64,000 bases of DNA from Golubevia sp. BC0850 (Eukaryota; Basidiomycota; Exobasidiomycetes; Golubeviales; Golubeviaceae), in NCBI GenBank assembly GCA_012976225.1, contig JAAVVG010000003.1:1116001-1180000 (forward strand). Direction: 5' to 3'. Positions 11,306 through 25,403 of this stretch are shown here, in pieces (position 1 is the stretch's first letter; the number at the start of each line of letters is the position of its first letter). The position numbers and the translations under genes are program-made. The notes below the pieces were generated by a model. The model was not told where the DNA came from. It did no database searches and saw nothing but the letters and a program-made list of their open reading frames with translations.

Positions 11306-12333
11306 TTACTCTTCATCTTCTTCGTCATCGTCTTTCACGTCAAATGCACCCTCTGCTGGAGCCTGATTACCGCAAGCGAAAAGGAGAGAATGTACGAATC
11401 AAATTGTCAGTTTTGGAACATATGCTCGATAGCTTCTCTCATTGAGAAGGGAATCGGGAGAACCGCAGAACTGATGAACTTACAGCAGCCTGTGCACCAC
11501 CCAGCTCCTCTGCAAGACCGTCACGAGGATAAGTCTGTAGGCAAAGGAAAGGGAGAGGAGGAAAGAGCGGAAGGTAAGTCGAGACTCATGACTTCGAGCG
11601 GCGGTCCTGGAAAGCTAGGATCCTCGTAGCATTCCAAGTTAGGCAGATTTTCTTGTCTCATCATCAGCATTGATCGTCAAGTTCTGAGCTCAGAGGGGAA
11701 GCTTAGATAGCTTTTCTGATCCACCTGCTCCTTTCCAACACCTCTATCTCCCACGCTTCTACCTATAGCCCGATCTAACGAATTTGATCTCCTCAATTCA
11801 CACGAGACCACTCACCCTTGGCAGAGCAGGTCTATCAACCTTCGAGACATAGACCAGAGCAGCAAAAGTGGCAGCTACAGCAGCAGCAACACCGAATTGA
11901 AAGACAGCCGATGCAGGAGGAGTAGCGTGAACATCTGGAGCCCAAACACCCAGAGTATCATCTTCTGGATGAAGCTATCGTAGAAAGAAAAGACAAGAGA
12001 GGGGAAGGGGAAGAGGAAGCGTAAGATGATAGAGCTCTCTGAGAAGCTAGACTGTCGCACCAAAGCATCTTTCTCTGCTGTTTGAAGTCGGGTTCTCACA
12101 GTTTCACCAAAGTTTCTCTTCTCTTGAGTGTTCCAATATCTTGGAGACCATTTCCTGTTCTGTAGGTTCTCCCTCTTGATCTGTGGGTAATCTCCTAACT
12201 GAGGATCTTGAGTCTCGGAGGAAGCTAGAAGTTTGGAAGTTGAGGAGATTGAGCGGGTTGAAGTTGAGGTCGGTTTGAGTGCTAGGAGACTCCTCGTCGA
12301 AGGTCTACTTAGTCTGAGAAGTGAAGATGACAT
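11306..12333 (-). CDS. Mitochondrial complex I subunit NDUFB8 (ASHI) homologue
   Basis: Four exons (12333-12061, 11974-11816, 11534-11484, 11362-11306), all phase 0, give 179 aa. The first about 30 residues are Ser/Arg/Thr-rich without acids, a typical mitochondrial presequence. Then come the family blocks DPQLGDYPQ, YWNTQEKRNFGE and LHPEDDTLGVWAPDV. One membrane helix follows (AVFQFGVAAAVAATFAALV), then RPALPRTYPRDGLAEELGG and an acidic tail (KDDDEEDEE). In other eukaryotes this accessory subunit sits in the membrane arm of NADH:ubiquinone oxidoreductase. With NDUFS3 at 32.5 kb it shows that the organism keeps a classical complex I. The acidic tail is longer than I would expect. Confidence 0.82.
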
Positions 12334-13463
12334 GATTGCGAGGAAGAATAGAAGTGTGGTTTGGAGGATTCAGGATGGTGTCGCTGGTGCGAGTGCTAGA
12401 TTTGCCCTCTGCTATCCCAGATCCAGGGGCCAGCTCGACGCTTCAAATGGGAACCTTCTTCTCTTTGGACCATGAGATATTGGAGAAGAGGAAAGGAAAA
12501 AAGTCGATTCAGAAAGATCGCAGAAGATCGTGAAGGCAGCTGCTTCACACGCAAAATGACGCCTCTTTTCGAGGTTCTCTACCCTCTTCCTTCTGCCCCT
12601 TGCTTTCCTGGGATTTCTTGATCAAAAGGGTCTTTCGTCATTCGCAGGGAGGTTTGGGATAGCGAAGTCGATGTGTCTGATCGATTGAAGGTAGAAGAGA
12701 GCTACACTCCAAAGAGTCGAAACACAATGCGGCGAGGTGATAGTTCGTATTGCGAGGTTGAGCTTATTGAGAAAAGATGATTAATGGTAGATAAGATAGA
12801 ACAATAGGAGCTGATAAGTAGCAAGGATCAAGAGGCAGAAGACTTTTTCTGGTGTTCAATTCTTACACCATTCATGGAAGAAGGTCACATCGAAGAGTTC
12901 AAATTGAAAGAGGAGGAAATCTTAGCTTCAAAACCAGAATGGATGAGAGAGGCTGCTGGGAGAGCTGTGAATAATGGTTTAAAGGAATGGATAAAGGTTG
13001 AATACTGATTTTGGACGGAAAGGTTGTTGGAATTAGGACGTAGAAGGGTTGGAGGTTGACGGGTTGGAAAGAGGGGAGAGAGAAAGATGGCTGGTCATTC
13101 TCTGCTGACTTCAATTCAATGTCTTCTCTGAAATTAAAGTTTTCTTCTGGCTTTCAGAACTCGATTAACTTTGAGAACTCGAGAGATTGTTCCTTCCACC
13201 TCGCTAATTTTGGGAGCTCCTCTCGCACTGGCCATTGCTGCCCACCCATCGATGCATCGAAGAGGTCTCCCGTCTCCACCAACTCACATCACAGTTCGAC
13301 TCTTCATCCTCTTTGATCCTCAATAGAAAGAGCAATCCAGAATCATAAGACAATCACCTCAAACTACCTTCAAGTATCGTTCACCTCTAGAAACCGATCC
13401 CTCCTTCCTTCAGCCGACTCATCAAACCCAAACAGCAGCAGCAGCAACAACTTCTCGTACAAG
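12334..13463. other. Divergent intergenic region, 1.13 kb
   Basis: Lies between the starts of the complex I gene (-) and the PP2A gene (+) and so should hold both promoters and 5' leaders. A CAG/CAA-rich tract (GCAGCAGCAGCAACAAC) just upstream of the PP2A start, 13433-13450, probably belongs to its 5' leader. ORFs at 12899-13114 (-) and 13056-13316 (+) show no protein-like features. Confidence 0.4.
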
Positions 13464-15127
<1,664 letters not shown>

Positions 15128-15799
15128 AGAGAAAAGCGTCAGAAGGAAAGGAAAGGTGGTGGGGAATCGAGGCGGCGACGGGAAGGGATGGTATGGATCT
15201 GGCGAAAGAGAAGGAGAGGATAAGGAGAAATTCAAGGTGAAATACAGAACAATTCAAAACGCCAAAATCAAAAATCAACAAGCTAGATCACAAACGAAAT
15301 GAAGAAAAAACAAGAAGAAGAAAATGCTTCTGTCTTCTTTTTACCCCCCTTTACAACAGTTTCTTTCCCTCCAAATTCAAGCTCTGTCTTCTCATTCTCT
15401 ATGCAACCTCTTTCCCTTCTTTTTCCCTTTTCTATCATTCTGTTGTTGATGAGCTTTTCTTGTTTCCTATATCTGTTTCCCTTTTGTTTCACTTACTACT
15501 TAAAACCTTCTCACCATCTTTCTCTTTCTCTGGTTGTTGTTTCTTGTTGATGAAAGTTCGAAATGTAATGTCTTCTCAAACGCAAAAACTGATTGTGTGA
15601 AGCCACTTCGAAGTCTCAAATCTCAGATTCCGACCTTCCTTCTTGTTTCTCAGAGCAGACAGAGTCACAGAGACTCGGACGGAGAGCAAAATGAGAATTG
15701 GTGGCAAATGTGAAGTACAGTAACATGATGAATGAATAGAAGTGAATTATACAATGTGAATGGTGCATCCAGAAACGCGGAAAGAGAGTTACAAAAGAT
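15128..15799. other. Intergenic, 3' flank of PP2A gene
   Basis: Convergent 3' flanks. 15300-15540 is T/C-rich after a purine-rich block. I see no gene. An open + strand frame at 15760-15942 overlaps the exons of the minus-strand gene below and is likely its shadow. Confidence 0.4.
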
Positions 15800-16421
15800 C
15801 TATGATTCTTGATCTCCAAGTTGCTGAGATTGAGTTTCGCATTCTCTCTTCAAAGAGAGAGCTGCAAGAGAGAGATCCCACATCGCCTTTCCCTGCAGAT
15901 AAGAGATTAAAAATAGAACAAGAACAAAAGAGACGGGTTTAGTACGGAGGAATGAGACTATGAGACATGTCAATCGAACTCACCTCATCTTTGAGATCCA
16001 AAACGCTGGTTGGAGAGAAGGCGCAGATGAGCTGCAGATTGACTAGAAGATCTTGAGGCCTGCAGGAGATCTAGCTTTTGGAGTTGAGGCCGGAGGACAG
16101 GACTGAGATTCAGGTTGAGGGGTGATGATAGTGACTTCTGGTGTCGATGGATAAGATGAGATCATTTGTAAACATTCTTTAACCGAGAAACTGAAAACCA
16201 AAGGCTTTCGATGAAGTGAGTCCCTGGATTGTTAATCAGTCTGAACCTTCTAAGAATGCAAGCCAATGGATTGAAGATTGTACCTTTGCACCTCAGCCCT
16301 TGGCTGTGAACGATGGTCGAGCATCGGCAGGTCTCTTGCTGACAAAAGAAGTGTTAACTCGCTCTGACTTTCTTGCTAGAAGAAGGTTTCTGGCTTTGGT
16401 CACTCCAAAAATCTTCTCAAA
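15800..16421 (-). CDS. Small spliced gene, unrecognised
   Basis: The two last exons are well supported: 16031-15984 (LICAFSPTSVLDLKDE) and 15892-15800 (GKAMWDLSLAALSLKRECET...QLGDQES, stop TAG). They are joined in phase 0 by a GTGAGT..TCTGCAG intron. Upstream, 16190 to about 16140 reads FSVKECLQMISSYPSTPE. An exon starting at 16421 after CAACTCAG reads FEKIFGVTKARNLLLARK and can join it through a weak donor; the true start was not found. The alternative is that the 16190 exon simply ends at a stop after SPAGLKIF. No domain is recognised. It lies between CSN6 (same strand, 165 bp upstream) and the PP2A gene. A competing open frame on the + strand (16216-16425) lowers certainty. Confidence 0.4.
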
Positions 16422-16585
16422 CTGAGTTGTTTCATGACACAGGTGACCCTCATTCCATTCTCCTTTCATTTTACTTTTGTTTCATCTTTCCTTCTTCTCT
16501 TTCCCTTCTTATCTCCAAACGACTCCTAATCTGTCCAGTTCATTCGTCTCGAAGTAAGGTTTTTGAGAAATTGAATGGGGGCAGT

Positions 16586-18511
16586 CTAGTAGAAACGACC
16601 ACCGAAACCTCTATCTCTACGTCTGGCACCTCCTCCCCCTCCCGAACGATTTTGACGTTCTTCATTTACACTGAGAAGATCGTGTTTGTCGACAAGCTGA
16701 GAAGGAGTTGGGAAAACCGGGGGGGGGTCAGAAGATTGAACCAAACCTTGCGACTCGAGAGCAACTCACCTCATTCATGGTATTCAGAGATTTAGTCAAA
16801 GAAGCAAGGTATGAAGTCATCATCACATCATTGTATTCCTGACGGAAGGGAAATAGTAGAAGAGTCAGTCCAGTCGAGCATCTGAAAAACAGACCCAGAC
16901 GTCGAAGAGAGAAAACTCACAGTCAAATATTCTTCCTTCCACTGATCACCTTCCCCGGCAGGTAAATTACTCAAAAGACTACTAATCTGTCTTAAACTCT
17001 CATGATCTTTTGGTAGAGCACCACTTTGAACTGATTGCATGTAAGTCAAAACCAACTTGATACGATCTGATAACATTGAGATTGAGGATTGTTGGGTTTG
17101 AAGGTTTGCTAACACTAAAGGCAGCGAAGAAAAGGAACCAAAAGAAAATCAGAGAGAGAGACGTTAGAAAAAAGGGAATTGGAAGTTTTCCGAGAGAACT
17201 TGAACCACTGCTGAGGAAGAGAAGGGAAGGGAAAGGACTTAGGAAGGAGAAGAAACTCACTAGCACTAGCTTCACCCTCACCATCTTCCGGAGGTTTAGA
17301 AGTATGATCCACAGCAATTCTCTCTGCTTCACCAGTTTCGATATGATATGGAGCTGGAACGAAAAACATGGTGGCTTCCATTGCTTCTTTTGGAATTTCT
17401 CCAACTGCTCCTTCTTTTCCTTTAGAAGGACTCTTAGCTTCAGAAGATTGAGCAGCAGATGCTGGAGCTAATTCAACTACAGATTCATAAAGTGAAATTG
17501 GAAGTTCACCAGAAGATTGAGCAGTGTTGAAAGAAGCTACTGTTGGAGTGAGTTGAAGGAATAGAGGGGCTTCATTGAAGTCTATTAGCTGGTGAGTTGA
17601 GAAAAGAGGAGAAGGAAAAGACAGGGAAGGGAAGGAAAGGGAGATGAAGGGAAAGGAAAAAGGGGAAGAAAGTTAGGAGGGTGGGAGAGGGATGGGTGGC
17701 GATTCAAGAGAGACCATACGAACTTGTTTGTGTACTTCTAGATCAGCTGGAGTTGGAACCATTCCGACAGAATACCATCCTAAGAATTCGAAAGTGGGGA
17801 AGACTTGCTTGACTTGAAGAATAGAAGTAGGTGGAAGGAATGAGTTGGAAGTGGGTCAGCGCGTTTTCAACTCTCCCTTTCAGGGTAGCTTCTTCTCTCA
17901 AGATCGAAATGATTCTCCCAAAAATTTCAATCAAACTCAACCCTCAGACACTCCATTTCTAAGTCCAATTGCCCTCCTGTCGTGTGTCTCCTCCCACTCA
18001 AACCTTTACTCACACTGAGCCAATCTACTCTTCAAGAATTCAGTATCAACTTGAACTCCCTTCGACTCAACTGCTTGTGATTTATCCTTTCCTTTTCCAT
18101 TATCGTTTCCATTTCCACTACCACCAGTTGAATCTTGTTTGATCAGAATCTCGAAAGTGTTCTGGATTTCAATGTCCCTTGAAGATTGAGTTCCAAGGAG
18201 AGCTCCGTAAACTTGTTTGGCTGGTTCGGATGGGTTTTGAATTCTTGAACGCGTGAAATGCTCGGAAACGTTTAGAATCGGTAGAGGATGTCTGCAGGGG
18301 GGAGTAGGCGGGGGAGAGAGAGAGAGAGAGAAAGATTAGCAGGGTGGAGACTGGAGAGAGAGAGAGAGGTGAGTACTGACAAACTTAGATTGATACCTTC
18401 ACCACCAGTTCTTGCTTCTAATAAAACTGGAGAATGCTTTGAGAGTGAAGCGGTTGAGGTTGGTGGATTGGAAGTGGAAGAGGAAGCTGAAGCTTCAGGT
18501 TGAGATGCCAT
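16586..18511 (-). CDS. CSN6: COP9 signalosome subunit 6 (MPN-domain protein)
   Basis: Seven exons (18511-18381, 18291-18014, 17812-17724, 17588-17261, 17114-16921, 16838-16770, 16696-16586) give 399 aa with exact phase. The MPN domain starts at NLSLHPLPILNVSEHFTR and includes YGALLGTQSSRDIEI, FEFLGWYSVGMVPTPAD and the EAPLFLQL strand. The zinc-binding HxH of JAMM proteases is absent, as in other CSN6 proteins, so it is a structural subunit. The C-terminal helices match the family (SMLSDRIKLVLTYMQSVQSG, LRQISSLLSNLP, MTSYLASLTKSLNTMNE). CSN removes Nedd8 from cullins. Intron 1 holds two GA microsatellites (about 18314-18330 and 18353-18368), and the intron 3 donor is weak (GTTCGT). The tail is unusual: a Gly/Arg-rich segment ends in RDRGFGGRFY. 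Confidence 0.85.
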
Positions 18512-19290
18512 CTTTCAAGAGAAACTTGAGTCTAAGTCAGGTGTGTTGGAAGTTTTTGAAGAGCTAATTAGACCACTGTAGACTTTTGATCTGCTTCTGT
18601 TTAACGATTAGAGTAAGTAGTCGAGCTGTTGAGGTCAGGAAGAGAAGGGAACAGATCCCACGCAGCCTTCTCTTGCTCACACCCACTCAACCTTCCCAAT
18701 AAGCCTATTTGGCGAACTCTTCCTCCCTTTGACCCTTTATAAGGTAAGTTTAAGAATGCAAGAAGAAGTACAAGAAGATTAACTCACTTCAGAGGGTGGC
18801 TGCTGCGTTGATTTGGCGGATAGGATTATCAATCCAAGGAGGTGGATCTGCATCCAAAGGGCAGGGCAGAGTCACAAGTCCTGCGCAACCTCACAATACT
18901 CATTCCAAAGGAAGGGAGTGGAATCGATAGAGGAATGATAGCTTAAGAGTAGAAGGTCAATAGAGTAAAGTGAGGAAATGATAGGATGAGAGGGCAGACC
19001 ATATCCCGTACCTCTATCCTTACCATGCCTGCCTGCCTGAATCAGATCTGACTACCTTCTCAGTAAGGCTGAGTTCTTATCTCATTGGATTATGATGCTT
19101 TCATCTTCTAGAGAAGATTATTCGACAATCGTTTGCCATCTTTCTCTATACATTCAGTGGACTCACCTCCAAACCTCTTTCTTCTCTCCTCTCCTCTCCC
19201 TTTCCTCTCTCTCTCTCTCTCAGCTCACTTCACTTCTCAAGAAAGAGTCGAGTCTCAACTTCAATCAAATATACCAACGTCAATCAATCT
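18512..19290. other. Divergent intergenic region with CT repeats
   Basis: Between the CSN6 start (-) and the large PAM2-protein gene (+), so both promoters lie here. A (CT)n tract at about 19204-19221 lies in the presumed 5' leader of the latter. The sequence just upstream of the ATG at 19291 is A-rich (CAATCAATCT), as is common for fungal starts. No gene was seen. Confidence 0.4.
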
Positions 19291-22200
19291 ATGAGCGACA
19301 ATCCTATCAATGATCTATCCAATTCAATTTCAACAACTCAAGTAGGAGGGCAAGATCAGCAGCAACAGATTCCATCTTCATCTAATGGAGATCAGGTTGC
19401 TAAGGACGATAGCAATGGGAATGATGGAATAGATGGAATAGATGGAATGTCGAATAGTCAAGTGCTTGATGGAAATCAAGCTAAGGGAGAGATTCCGAAC
19501 TCGAACTCGACTTCTTCATCTCACCAAGATTCTGTTTCTACAATTCTTCAACCTTCGAGTAGTTCAGCTTCGAAGCAAGATCACAAAGCTACCTCTGGTA
19601 ATCCTCCTTCTACGACGAATTCGATTCCAACTTCAATCCCCCCGACAAAGAAGTTCACTTCCTTATCTGTTAACAAGAGGTTTTTGGAAAAGACGAGTCC
19701 AAACGTCAGTCCGACTTTGAAATCAGGTTCGATTGCAAGTGGATCCTCAACTTCACTTTCGAACGGAATTGGAAGTGGGAATGGCGGCTCTAGTCCAGGA
19801 GTTGGTAAGTATTCTTTCTCCCTTTCTTTAATTTGATTCGAATCCAAAGATGCAAACAGTCCTACTGATCCATCTCTCCTTCGCTTTTGATTCTCCACTG
19901 CAGCTCGATCTCTGGGAACTGGATCTTCGAGACTTTCAACAACTTCGAAACTTGCAAGTGGAAATAGTCCGAAGCTGACACCGAGCTGGTCGAGTTCTAC
20001 GAAACCTGAAGCTACTTCTGGAAATGGCGAATCTTCAAGTGAACCAACAGCTGATTCTGTTCCGACATCAGAAGCGACGACGACAAGTTCGAATCCAGCT
20101 TCTGCTATCTCTTCATCTTTAGCTCTATCGACAACTGCATCCGCTTCTCCAAAGTCATTGACTTCAATGCCAAATACTAGAGCTCGAGCAGTTCTATCTT
20201 CAGGTTTAAAGAATCCTTCCAATGAATTAAGAGGTAGATCTTCTCCTGGTTTACGGAATGCGTCTCTAGCTTCTAGTGGAACTGGACCAGGTAGATCAGG
20301 TTCACCAGGAGGGATTGGATCTTCTCTGAATTCTCAATCAAGAACTTCTGGATCTACTAGTGGTGGAGGAGCAGGAGTAGGGGGAGGTTCACCAGCTCCT
20401 TGGGCTTCAATCAAACCTCCTGCTCAATCTTCAACCTCAACTTCTCAATCCAATCTTCTAAGTGATTTCCCAACTGCCGGAGAAGTGGTCAGAGCTCAGA
20501 AACTTCATGAAGAAAAGTTGGCTCATCATGCTGCGGAAGAAGCTGCTAGACAAGAAAGACATTTACAGGAATTAGAAAGGTTCAGGGGAAATATGACCCA
20601 TAGTGGAAGTGGAACACAATGGGATGAATTAGAAGATGGTGAGGAAGATGATTTCTTAGATGGTGTGGTGGAATTCGCTGATGGAACGAAATATGAAATT
20701 GAAATTCCTATTGAAGATCAACAACAATCATCGAATCAGCAGATTGAAGAAACTCAACAGGAAATTTCAAAGGAAGAAAGATTCAAAGATGTTAATCATG
20801 ATAGAAGTTGGCCACCTACCAAAGGTCAGGAGGATAACAATTCTCAGACGCAGAAATTGCAGAGATTGGAAAGTCAACCTTCTTCTATTCTAGCTTCTAG
20901 TTCGAAGACTTCTGCTACTTCGACTTCTTCTAGACCATCTCCTTGGGGTAATCTTTCTTCTACAACTTCTTCCGGAAGAGAAGCACCACCTCATGCTTCA
21001 TCTTCAACTCTAGCCACTTCTCCCAAAGAAGTTTCTTCAACTCGAAGACCATCTGCTGGAAGGTTAGTTGGATGGGATAGGACTTCAACCGATTCGGATG
21101 GATTTGATCAAGCCGCTAGTGGAAGAGGAGAGAAAGATCGACGAATGTCAAGTGGAAATCGAGGAGGAAGGCCTACGGCAACTCAGCTTCATCCTCAATC
21201 GATTTCTGCAACTCAGCCTTCGCAGGCCGCACCAGCTCCATCAAGCGCGAGAGCTTGGGGAACTTTGGCTCAAAGATCTGCTCTTCTGGATCCAGACGCT
21301 CCGAAACCATCTCCTCCTTCAGCCAGTCCTACTACTAGGTCTGCTCACGCTCAGCCTTCAACTTCTGCCTCTAGGCCTCCAGTGCCAACCTCCAGACCAC
21401 CTGTTACGACGGCCCAGAGAGGCACAACTGTGTCCAATCGAGATCTACCTCCTCATGCTCTGATGACGGCTTCCGCAGCACCAGCTTCTTCAACTTCAGC
21501 AGCTCAGATCTCGTCTCCAGTCACTGCTACTTCTCGAGCAGCTCCAACAACGAATCCTTGGGGAAATAGGAAACATACTGCAGGACCTCTTTCGCCTTCT
21601 ATCTCATCGGCAACTCCAGCTCCTACTCTGACCATTCCTTCTTCAACAACGTCAAATCCGACGGCTTCAATTCCTCAGCCTATCTCTCCGTCCGTCATCA
21701 AATCTCCTACTTCTCCTTCTTTGGCTTTATCGCCTTCTCAAGTTGCAGATCCTCAGAGAGGAGAAATGTTGACTGCTGCAGAAAGAGCTAGGAGAAGAAG
21801 AGAAGAGGAAGAAAAAGCTAGAGCGGCAGAAAAGGAAAGAGCTAGGAAGAAAGCAGCGGAAATAGAAGAGAGAATGAGAAAGGAGAAGGAAGCAAAGGAG
21901 AGAGTGGAGAGGGAGAAATTGGAAGAAGAGAGGAAGGAAAAGGTTAGATTGGAAGAGGAACGACAGGCCAAAGAAGAGGAAAAGAAAAGAGAACTCGAAA
22001 ATGAAAGGTTCGCGGCTGTTGCTGTGGCTGACATGGCCAAGAATCAAAGGAATCTAGGGAGGGAAAGGTCTTCTCAACCTTCAAATTCTGGAACTACTCC
22101 GGATGCTTGGAGACGAAGTGCAGCACCTTTACCTCCTCAATCCTCAGCGATGAATCAGGAACGTAAGCCTTTCAATCAAGCTTTGGAGGAATCTGCCTCT

Positions 22201-25200
22201 CGAGTAGAACAGGCTAGGAAAGCACTTTCTGGAAAGACTCAGCTTCGGACCTCTAAAGATCCGGTCCAACGAGATTCACCGAATTCTGCTTCTTCCACAG
22301 TCAAGATTGGAGCTCCTTCTGGAACCGATCTGGCAGTCCCAACACAGGATAGAGCCAGGTTAGCTGTTGTCAGTCCAAGCAGTGAAGCTACTTCATGGCG
22401 ACGAGCAGCTCCTCTTCCATCTTCAAGCTCAGAAAACAAGGGTGGAAAAGAGACAACTTCATCTCAACCTCCACTCGATCTCGCTGCTGTTGGAAGGCAA
22501 CAGAGAGCAAGCACAGCTGCTGCTCCTGCTTCATCGGAAAGCGCTCCTCCTCGCTCTCCTGAAGTACAGAAGCAGATCCTCCCTCGACAAACTCCACGAT
22601 CGCCGACGATAACTGCTCCTTCTCCTCCAGTCCAAGCTCGACCGACAGCAGCTCCGACTACCAGAACTCAGCTACCTCCTTCTTCACCTTCAAAGAGCCT
22701 TTCGAATTTGGACGACGTCATCTCGAGGATCAAGGGTGCTATGACGAACCAGCCGCCAGCTAGGAACGCTCCTACAACGACTCCTACGCCTGCTGTCAAC
22801 ACCACAGCTCCCGTCGCTCCACCAACTGGACCGGCGAGCTTGAGAGTACCTCCAACTGGACCAGCAGCTCAAATGCAGCAGGCGAAAGTCAGGCCTTCTG
22901 TTCAAGTGGAAGAGCCGAAGGTGGCGGAACAGCTTCAACTTCTCTCCCGACCTCAGCAACCTCCAGCTCAGCAGCAGCAGCAAGCCAAAGCTATCCCCAC
23001 GCAGCCAGCAGCAAGGCCTCAACCTCCAATCCAACCTGAGCCTCAAACGACGCGGTCCGAAGTTCCACTGGATCCACCTCCGGTTTGGAATAGGTTCAAA
23101 GTCAAAATCGTCAAAGCTGAAGCTTCCAAGGGTAGCTCTTCCAAACGAAGAGTCAGAATCGAAGTACCGGAACCACCTGACGTCGCTCCTGTTTATCCAC
23201 TTACTTGGGAACCTCCAATTCTAACTCTTCCTTCGAAGACACTTTCTAGAGATGCTCAATTCTTTCCAAAAGCTTTCAGTAGAGGAGTTATCATCGCTCC
23301 AGTCAATCTTCCCAGGAAGGTTTTGACAAAAGCTTCAGTTCCAAGGAAAGCTCCGATCGCTGCAAAAGTCGCTGAAGTCAAAGTACCACCTTCTACGACT
23401 CCAGTCGCTCCAGCTCCATCGATCGCTACAACTCCTGCTCCCAAAGCGAACATCCCAAAAGTGGCTGTCAAACTTCCAACTCCAGCTTCTACTCCCAATG
23501 GAACTGCACCTTCAGCTCAAGCGAAGAAGGATTCGAACGAGATTTCTTGGAGGCTGACGACTAGAACTGGTTTACCAACTCCTCCAACCTCAAACCCTCC
23601 TAGCGCTCCTGCCGCTATGAGAACTTCTCATCATCCAAGTAGCTCTCCTAGTCCAGCTCCAGCAAGCAGATCGAAGATGACTTCACCAATCACGTCTTCT
23701 CAAGTTCCTTCTGTTTCGCCTACTACTTCGAGTAGACCTTCGCCTTTCAGAGCAGCTGTCTCAGCTGCTGTAGGTCAAGCTATTACCTCCACTATGAGTC
23801 CTACTATCGCATCGGCAGCAGAGGTTTCTATCTCTTCTACTTCAGACCCTAAGGCTCCCGGTTCTTCGAGACAACAAAGTCGAAGTAGAGGAGCATCTGG
23901 TTCAGGTTCAGGTGCAGTCGCTTTTCATCCTTCTATGGGCTTAGCTGGGGGTAGGGATACTCCTTCTCCAGTTAGTTTCATGGTCAATAGCGAATTGGAG
24001 ACAGCTAGAAAAGAGGCAGGAGTTGGTTCTTCTGGATCTTCTGCTTTGGCTGGTGTGCCGGTTTCTTCTACGAGGAACACTTCGGCGAGTCAGACTCCGG
24101 CTTCAGCAGTGAGTTCTTAGAATCTCGAAACTGACGTAGAAAGTGTAGAGCCTGAGAGTACGGGTCTGACATTACGTTTCTATCTTTGTCCTCCCCTTCT
24201 CCCCTCCCCCAGACCTCAGTCCTCCCCTCTCCTAGCAGTCTAGGCGGGTCAGCCACTTGGGGATTCCCGATCTTGGATCGAAGCACACCTCTTCTTCCTG
24301 ATTCCGATCATCTCAAGAGTGTCTGGGCTCTCTCTCCTTCTTCCGGAAACTCTTCCAGAGAGGTTCAGAATTCTCTCAAAGGAATCTCGGACGACTTCTT
24401 GCCGTCCTCGATACCTTTGAATGTGAACGACCTACCGATGTCAGCAGGATTAGAGAGCAAGATGGAAAGTAAGGATGCGAACGGATTGAAAGCCCCTGCT
24501 TCTCCTCACGCCGCTCCTTCCAGATTCGATGCTTCAACTAACACTAGCTTGGAACAGAGATCGCAGTCACACTCCCCTCAACATCCTCAGCCAGTTGGAG
24601 CCAAGCCGAATGGATTCGACTCTTCGAGCAGGAGCTCTCCCACGAATCATCACAGTAGTCAGCACTCTCAGTCATCTTCTCCTTTCCAGCGTACAAGTGG
24701 TCTTCCGCCAATTCCTTCTCTCCCTGGAGCGAACGTCACTTCAGGAAGTCATTCGAATGCATTTGGAGCAGCACCTCATCAAGCGGTCAGGCCTCCATCT
24801 TTCAATCCGACTCCTTATCCTTACGGAGCTCCAAACGCTTTCGCACCTTACGCTTCAGGTATGGGATCTACAGGAAGCCCCTATCTCCCTCCTGGAAATG
24901 GATCTACTCCAATGAGACCTCCTCAACCTTCTCAAGCTTTCGGTGGATATTCTCCTTTCGCTGGAAATGGTTATCCTTCACTCGGAGGAACTGGTTATTC
25001 ACCATTCGGTCAACCTCAACGTTTACCTTCTAAACCTTCTGCTGTCTCTGCGTTCGGTCAAAGTCAAGGGCAAGCGAATTGGGGAAATGGTAACGCTTTT
25101 GCTTCGAATGTGAATGGAATGGTGGGAATGGGAATGAGTTGGGGCAATTCTACTCCTGAAATCCGACCCGCTCCAACTCCTGGATATCTTCAACATCATC

Positions 25201-25403
25201 AATCTCCTCAACCTAGAACTTCAGGTTTGAATATCAATTCACCAGCTTTCCGTCCTTCTTCTCAAGCTCAGGCTCAGAATCAGCCTCGTTCGAATCAGTC
25301 GAGCTCGACAACCAATTCTGGAAGCAACAACAACAATAATGCGGGTGGAAGAGCTCCACCTCCTCATATGCTTGGAGGATATGAGCCTCCTCGTCTTTGG
25401 TAG
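19291..25403 (+). CDS. Large disordered PAM2-motif protein, Upa2-like candidate
   Basis: Three exons (19291-19804, 19904-24108, 24213-25403) give 1969 aa. Most is Ser/Pro/Thr/Ala-rich and surely disordered. An ordered-looking patch (about residues 380-470) carries SDFPTAGEVVRAQKLHEEKL and the acidic WDELEDGEEDDFLDGVVEFA. A long charged coiled coil rich in Arg, Glu and Lys spans about residues 795-885. Near the C-terminus SGLNINSPAFRP fits the PAM2 consensus that binds the MLLE domain of poly(A)-binding protein (Leu at about residue 1912). The end is aromatic (GGYEPPRLW). Size, coiled coil, PAM2 and terminal Trp motif recall Ustilago Upa2, an mRNA-transport scaffold on endosomes; that homology is inference. 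Only one PAM2 is evident, whereas Upa2 has several. Confidence 0.5.

Noticed and set aside
15760-15942. + strand ORF of 60 codons
   Set aside because: Overlaps the last two exons of the minus-strand gene, which have matching splice sites; likely the shadow.
19581-20222. 213-codon minus-strand ORF opposite the PAM2-protein gene
   Set aside because: Shadow of the Ser/Pro-rich coding strand: such biased codons leave the complement stop-free. No domain, no splice context.
21727-22047. Minus-strand Leu/Phe/Ser-rich ORFs resembling membrane proteins
   Set aside because: They are the complement of the Glu/Lys/Arg coiled coil of the large gene; hydrophobicity is an artefact of reading GAA/AAG codons backwards.
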